64,000 bases of DNA from positions 62,001 to 126,000 of the forward strand of contig JACKQL020000093.1 in the NCBI GenBank assembly GCA_018296165.2, read 5' to 3'. The notes under the pieces were generated by a model. That model saw only the letters and a list, made by a program, of their open reading frames with translations. It did no database searches and was not told where the DNA came from. Positions 54,745 through 64,000 of the stretch are shown here, piece after piece (the stretch's first letter is position 1; each line of letters begins with the position of its first letter). Origin of the DNA: Termitomyces sp. T153. Its lineage: Eukaryota; Basidiomycota; Agaricomycetes; Agaricales; Lyophyllaceae. The translations under genes and the position numbers were made by a program.

Positions 54745-55810
54745 ATGTCTGCATACAACCCTGCATTCAACCCTGCCAGCTATCCAACCAATGTCTATGG
54801 AAGGCCAGTACCCAAAAATTACTATGCCCTGTTCTATCCAGGCCCCTCTGTGGATCAGTGTGTTCCTTGTTATTGGACCCCAGATCTGAACCAGGCATTC
54901 TACACTCCTTCCATCAGCCAGGGAATATTCCTGGGCTGGCACTGCCTTCCAACATTTCCAGCTGATAGCAATTACCCCTGTATGTACTCTGGGGGATTTC
55001 CTGGAGCAACCCCAGCACTACATAACTCCATCTACCTCCCACTCCCTCACTACTATGCTTACCCCATCCCTGCTGCAGCTCCAACTCCTCCAGAACAACC
55101 AGATAACTATTCCCCCTCTTAACTACCATGCTCCACTCAAATCCCTCCTTCCTCTAGACAGCAACAAGTTGAAGCCTATGTCTAGCAGTGCAACAAAGTC
55201 CTCCATTCCCTCCACCTCTCCCCCATGGGATTTGCAAGATGCACTTGTGCCCTCCTCATCAGCTTAGGTTACCATGACACCCCCACAACTCTGGAGGTTT
55301 GGGCAGATCACCTGTTTGACTTCCATGAATGCTATCTGCAAGGAACCCTTCCCAAAAATATGCAAGGCACCTTGGGAATTGATGCCAATCTCCAGAATAA
55401 GCTCTGTGCCCTGGTCAAAGAAATCCACACTAGCTTGAACTCCCATTAGTTTGAAGATCCTCTGAACCCTGCCTGCTCCTTCCATGTACAACAAGAGAAA
55501 TCCACCAGAGCACAAAGCAAAGCTCTGCCCTCCATTCCCCATCAGCAAGAAGAGCTCAATGCTGCATCTAACATCCTGAGGAACCTCAACCCTGCTGGAG
55601 GATTTTTCAACAATCTGCCACCCATATCTTGGCCCTCTCTGCTCATTCCCAGGCAAACTCCATCCCCAGTGCCTTCTGTATCTGGGACCAACTTGCCACC
55701 TCTGAACCCCACACTTAGAAGCCCCCTCTATGCATCAACAATGACAACCAAACTCTCTCCTATATTGATGAGCCTGGCAACCCCAGCAAAGAACCTGCTC
55801 CTTGCAATGG
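54745..55810 (+). pseudogene. Family-A gag, N-terminal part, broken
   Basis: Starts MSAYNPAFNPASYPTNVYGR; Tyr/Pro-rich, like the copies at 21.4 and 26.7 kb. After a frame change near 55225 comes a capsid-like stretch (VWADHLFDFHECYLQGTLP) with further stops. No zinc knuckle was seen before the interrupting LTR. Confidence 0.6.
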
Positions 55811-56136
55811 TGATGTGTTTCTATGCCACTTAGTGCCATGCAGGAAACCTAAAAAGAGGACCTAACACTAGTCACTAGATAGGGTAGCTGACAATAGGAA
55901 GTTAATAAAGAGGGTGAGTCAGTAATCATCCCAGAGAACTAGAGCAAATGGTGTACAAAGTGGGTGAGAAGTGAAATGAGTTGCTATCACTAGCCTAAGT
56001 CACTAGACAGTAATGGAGGGTTGCTAGTGAGAGAAGGGGAAAACAAATGAAGACAAAAGCATTGCTGAGGAAAAGCAAACTAAGTGGTATGAGAGGATTT
56101 GGGTAGAGAAAGAGGAAATGACAACAAAAGACAGAA

Positions 56137-56213
<77 letters not shown>

Positions 56214-56420
56214 ACTGGGCTCTGTTCATTTAATGGTTGTTTGATAATTGTACTATGTACAATATTTATACTGTTCATAAGTATAGTATGGGAAAGTAAC
56301 TAATAGTTGCTGTTAGTAACAGTGTCTGCCAAAGTGTTTATGATACATATGAGGCATCAATCTGTAACCAAGTGAAAATATAAGCAAATTCAATGTGATG
56401 CATGAAGGGCAATAATTCTC
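55811..56420 (-). mobile_element. Truncated family-B LTR
   Basis: Corresponds to the 3' half of the family-B LTR (TGATGTGTTTCTATGCC at 55811, reverse orientation). The other half is missing, and the right border is approximate. It carries the long GA microsatellite. Confidence 0.65.
56141..56210. repeat. (AG)35 microsatellite
   Basis: About 70 bp of uninterrupted AG. It creates false Leu/Ser-repeat open frames on the other strand. Confidence 0.95.
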
Positions 56421-57001
56421 AAGACTAAAATGCCCCAGCTCCTCTGCATAAACCCACAGGCCCCAGAGCACCTTGACTCCTCTTCCCCAACAAACCTCCT
56501 TGTCCTCTACCAGTTCCACTACCCAACTCCCTCACTGACAGCAATTACTTTGGACCGCTGACTCCCAGAGGACCCCCTCCCTCTTGCTGGGCCCTGGGCC
56601 CTCCTTTAGGCAATGCTGGCCAACTTCCAGGTGGTGGACCTCTCAATAGTGGACCTCCAGGCAGATGGAGCCTGTCCATGGACAACTTCCCTCCTCAATA
56701 TGGAAATGGAAATAACTACTATTACTACTACAATGCCAGACCCCTGCCTGAAACTCAAAACACTCAGGACAACACTTGCAATGCACTGGCTCAAGAAGGC
56801 AAGCTTGATATTTTGAAACTGGAATCTTTTATTAGTTGCAACCCCTAGAAATGGAGAATTTTCCTAATGCAATGCCTCATGATGTTCCAAGCTAAGCCTA
56901 TCACTTTCCAACTTGAGGACTCATGAACAAATCCTTGGCAGTGCTCACTCTCCAACACCTCTGATGCCTCCCCACTCCAATCCTCCTTAAGCTCTTTGAT
57001 G
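56421..57001 (+). pseudogene. Family-A gag, continued
   Basis: Pro/Gly/Asn-rich coding-like DNA (for example GPPGRWSLSMDNFPPQYG in one frame near 56640-56700) with no intact frame. It ends at the LINE target duplication. Confidence 0.45.
56989..57001. repeat. LINE target-site duplication, left copy
   Basis: AAGCTCTTTGATG, repeated at 63143-63155. Confidence 0.8.
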
Positions 57002-57210
57002 AAAAAAAAAAAACTCTTCTTAAACTGGTACTATGTGGCACCCCAACTAGGACCCCAGAAAAAAGTCATTGAAAAAACAACATACAATGGGCCCCAGTCT
57101 CTATAGTAGTCCCAATAGCTAAAGCCACTAGTCTAAAACTGTCTGAAAAGAGCTACCTCAAGTCCCCACTGAATCTGCTAAGTATTCCCCCCTTTAGTGA
57201 GAAAACCACC

Positions 57211-58671
57211 ATGACAAGGAGCAGACAACACCTGGTGCCTATGCCAGCAGAAATGTGGAGACCAACCCTGACCAGAAACAACCACAATGAAAAGATTACT
57301 GACTATGTGAGGAGAGAGACAAGGACAACAAGAAGGAAAGAAAATTCAGACAGAATCCCAGGCAGCATGGTGAAATGGGCTAATGATGTCCTAGAGACTA
57401 GTGAGAACAAGGAAGAAGGGTATAAAGCAACAATGGATGGGGAGGAAAAGGAGGACAGTGAGTTGACTCTGCAATGCATGGGGCTGATTTCTGCCAGAAA
57501 CAGAATCACAGCCAGCACCTTGGTGGACATCTTGAACTCTCTCACCACAACCAACATAGAAGGCAAAAATGGGAGGGCAAGGCTCTGGACAGCACTCCTT
57601 TCATTGGCAAAACTGCTAGCAAGCATCTCAGTGGGCAAAGCTCAACCTGGTGAGAGAAGCAAGCTTGAGGACAACATTATCAGCAAATTAAAGGCAACAA
57701 TTACAGACATCAGTCAACACAGTGACTATGGAGCTAACAACCAAAATTAAATTCTACAGTGGAGCAGTATGGAAAAACCCAGCTCTGCTGGATGTCTCCT
57801 TTGCACTGAACATGGCTATCAACCCCAGAGTCAGGGCATGCAAAGCCATTAGGAAGAGACAAGTGCTGATAGACATTGACCAGACTGAGGAGAACAGGGA
57901 ACTGATCAAGAACACCTCAATAACAGGCTTCACTGAGAAATTCAACAGCAGGTTTAAGAAGATAGGAGAATACAATGGCTATGAAGTAAAAGCACTGACA
58001 AAGCTAGCTAATGGAGGCCTCATAAGTAAAGAGGGGGCAAAGTGGGTGAAGAGTAGGGAGAAGGAGATTGAGGAAGTGGTGGGGGCAGGGGCAAGGATCA
58101 AGAAGTGTATGTTCCCAGTCATCATCAAATTTATGCCCATTACATTTGATCCAGAGTCAGAGGAGGAATGAGCAACTATAGAAGATGCAAACAACCTCAC
58201 CAGAGGGACCCTCTCCTTGTTAAGGTGGATCAAACCAATAGCAGAAAGGTCAGAGGGACAGAGGGTAGGCCACCTAATAGCCAGGTTCAAGAATGAGGAG
58301 GATGCAAACAAAGTCACTGCAATGGGCCTTTACATCCACCATATATGGGTTATAGCAGAGAAGCAGGGTAAGGAACTGATAAGGTGCTACAAATGCCAGA
58401 ACTACAGACACATTGTGGCCTATTATGCAGAAGACAAATGCTGTGCTCACTGTGGGGGAGCTCACTCAAGTGAGGGGTGCTCAGAACCACCAAGGTGCAT
58501 TCTCTGTGGCCTCAAGGGCCACCCAAGCTACTCTAAAGGCTGTGTGGTCTTCCACAGAAAATGTGCAGAAATAGATACACAACTCCCAGGAAACAAGATG
58601 CCATACTTCCCAACTGGGGAAAGGTGGACGTACTGGGAAGCACCAGAAAGAACAACCCTCTTCAGATAATA
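57211..58671 (+). pseudogene. LINE ORF1 (Gag-like, CCHC zinc knuckles)
   Basis: RNA-binding Gag-like protein, about 480 residues over two frames. It starts MTRSRQHLVPMP, shifts frame near 57722-57740, and has an in-frame TGA at about 58169. The C-terminal part has knuckle-type Cys/His motifs: CYKCQNYRHIVAYY, CCAHCGGAHSSEGC and CILCGLKGHPSYSKGC. It would coat LINE RNA. Confidence 0.75.
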
Positions 58672-58772
58672 GCAGGATTCACAAGCACCTTGGCCCTCAA
58701 ACTGACCTCCCCAGAACCTTTGATGTGACATGACCCCCCCAACTGCCCCAAGACCTTTCCTGACTATCTAAT

Positions 58773-61700
58773 ATGTTGATAGTAGATCCAACACATAAAC
58801 AACTGAGGATGTGGCAGAAGAACCTGGCAAAATCAAAAATGGCCCAACTTAACTTACTAAACTCAAACACACTCTATAAGGAATGGGATTTAATACTCAT
58901 ACAAGAACCTTATCTTGACTAGCTGAACAACATGAGAGCAAGCTCAGCATGGCGAGTAATATACCCTACTTCCTACTTGACTAATAAGACATGCACCAGG
59001 TCTGTGGTACTGGTGAATAGACAGCTCAGCACAGATAACTGGCATCAACTCATGATTCTGGACATGGCTGACATAACAGGAATACAGATGAAGGGACAGT
59101 TTGAGAAGATCACAATCTTCAACATACACAATGATTGCAAGAACAACAATAGTATGGACATACTGAGAGGGTATCTCATGCTAAATCAAGAAGAGACTAC
59201 TGAGAATGAGGATGACTATATAGTATGGGCAGGGGATTTCAACAGACATCACCCTCTCTGGGACCATGAGAGTAATGGGCAAGATACAGGTAATAATAAC
59301 CCTGCTTGCAGACTTTGACATGGCAATGCTACTCCTGAGGGGGATCAACACTCTGAAGGCATGAAGGACTGGCAATTGGACAAGGCCTGACAATATTTTT
59401 GGCAGCAGCAACCTAGAAGAACTAACAATCCAATGCAAAGTGAGCCTCAGGAATCAAGGCCCATGCACAGATCACATACCAATACTCACAGTGCTGGATC
59501 TACTGACAAAGAAGAAACCTCAGAAACTGACGAGAAACTTCAGAGCAGTAGACTGGAATGAATTTGTGAGAGTACTAGAGGAAAAGGTTAGCAACGATGA
59601 GTTTCCCAAGGCCCAGCTGATTGCAATGGAGATAGCCTTCCAGGAGTTAGCAGAAAAGCTCACCAGGGCCCTACAAGAAACAATCAAGGCAATGGTACTA
59701 ATGACAAAGCCCACTATACATATGAAGTAGTGGTAGTCAAACATGCTGGAAGAGTTGAGAAGGAGGCTTAACAAGCTAAGTGAGAAAGCACATAGACATA
59801 GGGCAATAGATCACTTCTCTATAAAGGAGGAACTGATGGAGGAGAGGAGGAAGTATGTGATCAAAATGCAAAAAGTGCAAAAGAAACACTGGGAGGAGTT
59901 TCTGGATAATGCAATGGAGAGGGACCTATGGATTGCAAACAGATACACCACCAGGCCAAACCCTCTCTAATAAGCAGCCTCATAACAAAAAAACAGATCA
60001 GACAAAGCATAGTGGGCCTCAGCCCATATAAAGCCTGCAGCAACAATGGTATACCTAATATAGTCCTTAAGAAGTCTTTTGAGATAATTGCTGACTATCT
60101 GCTCCATCTTTTCTGAGCAGTTTTCACACTGGAAACATATTATCTACTGTGGAAGGAAAGTATGACAGTTGTTCTGAGAAAGCCAGGGAATCCAGCATAC
60201 AACATGCCAAAGGCATACAGACCAATAGCACTCCTTAACACCCTAGCAAAGGTACTGACCTTGATTGTAGCTGGGGACCTGACCTACATGATGGAGAAAT
60301 GTGGCCTTCTGCCCAGCACTCAATTTGGAGCATGCCTGGGATGCACCATGTTGGACTTGCTACAACTCTTGGCTCACTAAATGAAGCATGTGTGGCAACA
60401 AGGCAGAGTAGTATCAATTCTCTTCTTGGACATCAAAGGAGCTATTCCAAATTTGGTGAAGGACAAGCTCCTGCACAATATGAGGAAAAGGAGAGTTCCT
60501 GAGGACTATATCAAGTTTGTTGAGAGAATGCTAACAGGCTAGCAAACCAAGCTTAGATTCAATGACTATGTCTCACCATGGGTGGACATCCTCAATGGGA
60601 TAGGACAAGGCCATCCAATTTCCATGATCTTGTACTTCTTCTACAATGCTGACTTATTAGAAGTGGTGAGAGGGAGGCAGGAAATGGTGCTGGATTTTGT
60701 CAACAATGTGGCAATGTTGACCTCAGGAAAGGACTTTAAGGAGACCAACAGAAAGCTCGGGAGGATGATGATGAGGCAAGAGGGAGCATACCAGTGGTTA
60801 GAGGAGCAAAATTTAAAGTTTGAGATAAGCAAATTCAAACTCATGCACCTCTCATAGAGGAGAGAGAATGACCCCATGCCAGGAACAAAGACTAGGAGGG
60901 TACCATGCCTGGTCTTGAACCTAAGGAATAGCCACATTGAACCAGTGAGGTTACACAAATTTCTGGGGGTCATAGTGGACAATGAGCTCAGATGGAACAA
61001 GCATGCAAAATATGCCATTGCTAAAGCTACAAAGTACTCTTTGATGTTCTATAGGCTAACCAGACCCTCAACTGGCTTGAGCCCAAAGTTCATGAGGAGG
61101 CTCTACATAGCTGTGGCACTCTCAAGGATGATGTATGCAGCAGAGGTGTGGTACACCCTAGTAAGCAGAATGGATGATGGAGAGAGACTCAGGGGCTCAG
61201 CAGGCATCACCAAGAAGCTGGGCTCCATACAGCAAATAGCAGCCCTGAAGATAATGGGCCCAATGAGGATGAGCCTGATGGATGTGGTGGAGATATATGT
61301 GGGCCTACTCCCAATGGAGCTAATGATGGACAAAGTCTGCCATAGGTATGCAATGCAACTAGCATCACTCCCACAGGCACATCCTTTGCACAAACTGCTA
61401 AGGCAGGTGTTACAACACAACATGGCACAGCACCAAATGCCACTGCATGAGCTAGCACAACAATACAACCTTCAGCCAGACAACACAGAGACAGTCAACC
61501 CAGTTCAACAGCTTCTGATGTATATGCCCCCCATCAAATTGTGGATAGCAGAGACAAAGGAGGAGTCACAACTTTTGATAGGGAGAACACAACACAGTTC
61601 CAGGTATACACAGATGGGTCAGGATACAAAGGCAATGCTGGGGCTGCAGCAGTCCTCATAATGGATAACAAGGAGCCAAGGGTCCTATGCTACTCCCTGG

Positions 61701-62650
61701 GCCCCCTCACCAGGAACACATCTTTTGAGGCAGAGGCAGTGGCCCTGAATCTTGGGATTCACTTGGTGGCCAAAGCAGTCCTGCTGAAGGAGACCATGAT
61801 GCAGATAGACAACCAAGGGGTAATTCAGTCACTAACTATTTACAAGCAATGACAGATTTACAAGCAATGACAGAGTCATTATCATTTTGACATGGCACAC
61901 AAGGCTCTGAGAGCAATTGCAAGGAAGGAATGAGGGAGGGCTGACTTTGAAATAAAGATTGCTTGGATTGCTGCCCATTTGGGAGCAGAAGGCAATGAGC
62001 TAGTAGACAAAGCAGTGAAGGAAGTGGCAGAGGGGATGTCAGATTCATTTAACCTCCTGCCATCCTACTTGGCCAAGCACAGAAGTGGCCTGCCAGCCAG
62101 ATTATCAGCCTTGAAGCAAGTACACAACACAAAGCTCAAATGGATGTGGAGGAAGAAATGGAAGGCCTTGCCAAGGTATGCCCAATATGCTAAGACTTTT
62201 GAGGACAGCTGCTCATTCTCAGCTTTCAGGGGAGTGACCAGGGGAGTCACAAAGAATCAACTCAGCCTCCTGATTCAATTACATACTGGACACACCCTGC
62301 ATAACAGGCATCTACACCAGATAGGGAAGTCTGAGACAGAAATATATAACAGCTGCAAGGGCAGAATAGAATTGATGGAGCACTATCTGCTTGAGTGCAG
62401 GGCATATGAGGATGAGAGGCATAAAATGGTTAGGAGCCTGGAAGGAGACAATGAAGAATGCATGAGAATGTTATTTGGTGAATGTGACAGCATAAAGGCC
62501 CTCCTACAATTTGTCAAAGACACAAAAAGGCTACAGAAGACTTTCAGTGATGTTTCTCCTCATAATCTGATTGAAATGGATAATGAGCTAGAAAATGCAG
62601 GTACGGGCAAGTGCAACTATGACTGGCCTCAGAATGGCAATGAGGAATGA
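58773..62650 (+). pseudogene. LINE ORF2 (endonuclease, RT, RNase H)
   Basis: Replication enzyme. Endonuclease: LILIQEPYLD (metal-binding Glu), VWAGDFNRHHPLWD and TDHIPILT. RT: AYRPIALLNTLAKV, GLLPSTQFG, GIGQGHPISMILY and FVNN in place of the catalytic FxDD (about 60698). RNase H: QVYTDGSGYKGNAG (about 61600) and WIAAHLGAEGNELVDKA (about 61968). A Cys/His motif near the end (CKGRIELMEHYLLEC) is usual in this group. Many in-frame stops (TAG at about 58919, TGA and others) and frame changes. Confidence 0.8.
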
Positions 62651-63142
62651 GCAGGATGAAACACAAAAAGGATCTGATAATTGAAGCAACTGGAATTGAG
62701 AGGAATTTCACCATATCTGCCATCTACCAATACCAACTACCCACTCAAGCCCATCAGACTCAGGGAGTGGGGAATATAGGGATGTGGAAGGCCCAAATTG
62801 GAGGTAATAGCCCAGGGAACCCTTTCCAACAACCTACCACTGCACTCCACCATTGGTAGCCTGGTCTAGATGTGCATGCCCTCCTAGGGGCTGAGCATGC
62901 AATAAAAGGCCCACACAATCTTACTAGACAATACAATGAAAGAGAGGCAAGTACAGGGCAATACCATCAGAGAAAGCAATTTAAAATGGCACCAAGGGCA
63001 TTGAAAAGCTGGGGGGCAATGAGTTGGCCTATTAGTTCTCCATTTGCTCACCCAGCAGACTATTATTCCTAGTAAACTACCTAGGACATGTAGATAAAGA
63101 CTATTGAGGGTGTAGCCCAAAGTCTATAGAAGAAAAAAAAAA

Positions 63143-63155
63143 AAGCTCTTTGATG
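63143..63155. repeat. LINE target-site duplication, right copy
   Basis: AAGCTCTTTGATG directly after the A-tail. Family-A sequence resumes here. Confidence 0.8.
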
Positions 63156-64000
63156 GTGATCCCACCTCCACTGGAGACATCACACACTGCATGGAAACAA
63201 CTGTGACCTTTGCCAATAGACAAAAACAGGACCTACAGTTACTAGTCACCAAACTATACATTTCCACCACTGTTGTTCTAGGTTTCTCATGGCACTGCTC
63301 CTCCAACCCCCATATCAACTGGCCCAGCCTCACCCTGCACCTCAGAATAAGTGGGCCAACTCCAGACCAGTCTCCTTCAATGTCTCACTCCACTCCAAGA
63401 GCTTTAAAGGCACAACTGATGTTCTCTGGGCCCACCCACAACTCCAATCAAAGTCCACACAATTGTTCATCATTAATATTCAACTCAATGGCTTCTCAAT
63501 GATCCTCCCTGCCCTCATCAACAGTGGAGTCTCTGGCACCTTTGTTAGCAGTTAGCTCAATCTCTCCCACAACACTATTGACAAACTTCTAGAGCTTTAA
63601 CTCTTTGATAGAAGCCCCACCTCAACTGGAATCACTCACTACCACAACAACATCCTCACTCTCAACAGTGGCTTATGATTCCAGGTCCAGCTCCTCATCA
63701 CCCAGCTCCCTGAATCAACCCTGATCATGCTTGGACTCCCCTAGCTGCAGGATGTCAACTCTGACATCAACTGGAAAAACTTCACTATGCAATTCCCTGC
63801 AGTACCCTGATCAATGACACTCAACCACTCTAGACAACCCTGCCACAACTCCAGACTCAGCCACCACCACTCCAACACCCACTCCCATTGATCCAGAAGT
63901 TCTTGACATCAAAATCATTGGCACCATCCTCTTTGCATGCATCCTACAAGATAGTACCCCCACCTTCCAACTCCAAATCATGCCAGCCCTACCAGAAGAA
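63156..64000 (+). pseudogene. Family-A pol start with decayed protease, runs off the window
   Basis: Contains the aspartic-protease region of the Ty3 type: MILPALINSGVSGTFVS (about 63500), where the catalytic Asp is Asn, and the later LIMLGLPWLQDVNSDINW (about 63727) across a stop. Several stops and frame changes. RT would lie beyond 64000. Confidence 0.7.

Larger units (their letters stand above)
57002..63142 (+). mobile_element. Tad-like non-LTR retrotransposon (LINE), full length, decayed
   Basis: 6.1 kb between copies of AAGCTCTTTGATG, with an A-run at the 3' end. Two coding regions: an ORF1 with zinc knuckles and an ORF2 with AP-type endonuclease, RT and RNase H, the layout of the Tad and I groups. 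Many stops and frameshifts and almost no CpG show an old copy. A 12-base A-run also follows the left duplication. Confidence 0.85.
52178..64000 (+). mobile_element. Family-A Ty3/gypsy element (plus) with four nested insertions
   Basis: Pieces of one element in order: LTR (52178-52472, 53350-53412, 54486-54712), leader and gag (54713-55810, about 56420-57001), protease (63156-64000, continuing past the window). They are interrupted by a SINE, a solo family-B LTR, a truncated family-B LTR and a LINE. Joining the pieces restores alignment with the other family-A LTR copies, and the duplicated target sites support the insertions. The first part of the LTR is missing next to the chromovirus relic. 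Confidence 0.75.

Noticed and set aside
56024..56278. Minus-strand frame with a long Leu-Ser repeat
   Set aside because: It is the translation of the (AG)35 microsatellite within an LTR.

Overview
The window looks like a filamentous basidiomycete, probably Agaricomycetes. The evidence is many short introns (about 45-70 bp) with GT...AG borders, a secreted GH3 beta-xylosidase, an ATF/CREB-type bZIP factor, and a Ty3/gypsy retrotransposon of a type common in mushroom-forming fungi. The species cannot be named from the sequence. No tRNA, rRNA or CRISPR locus was seen.

Two kinds of DNA alternate. Host islands carry normal CpG: 1-3.5 kb (aldo/keto reductase; NDUFA4/MLRQ-type small mitochondrial subunit), 28.8-38.5 kb (large coiled-coil protein; isochorismatase-like hydrolase; small unknown protein; small secreted protein) and 41.4-47.3 kb (bZIP factor; GH3 xylosidase). 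Between them lie transposon blocks at 4.3-28.7 kb and 48-64 kb, and probably 39-40.3 kb. Most of these are strongly CpG-depleted, with TpG/CpA in place of CpG, as expected from old methylated repeats.

Block 4.3-22.7 kb is an old minus-strand LTR element (family A; LTRs 4334-5479 and 21521-22660). A much younger plus-strand Ty3/gypsy element (family B, 9194-20266) split it. B has two 1128-bp LTRs, a primer binding site, Gag, protease, RT, RNase H, integrase, a polypurine tract and a 4-bp target duplication. Its 3' third carries a six-exon gene in antisense, with its own TATA-like box and a six-cysteine cluster close to the fungal Zn2Cys6 pattern. The heptamer TAGCGAC is scattered about 30 times through B, in LTRs, coding frames and introns alike. 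B itself is damaged by four in-frame TGA codons, a frameshift, a deletion in integrase and changed integrase active-site residues. Block 22.8-28.7 kb holds an LTR between inverted 0.5-kb arms, another family-A LTR with a gag start, and unassigned relics.

Block 48-64 kb holds a decayed chromovirus pol (minus strand) and then a plus-strand family-A element that runs off the window. Four insertions interrupt the latter: a CpG-rich tRNA-derived SINE (52473-53334, 15-bp target duplication), a family-B solo LTR (53413-54481), a truncated family-B LTR (55811-about 56420) and a full-length but decayed Tad-like LINE (57002-63142, 13-bp target duplication). The best leads for new biology are the antisense zinc-cluster gene, the dispersed heptamer and the long SINE.
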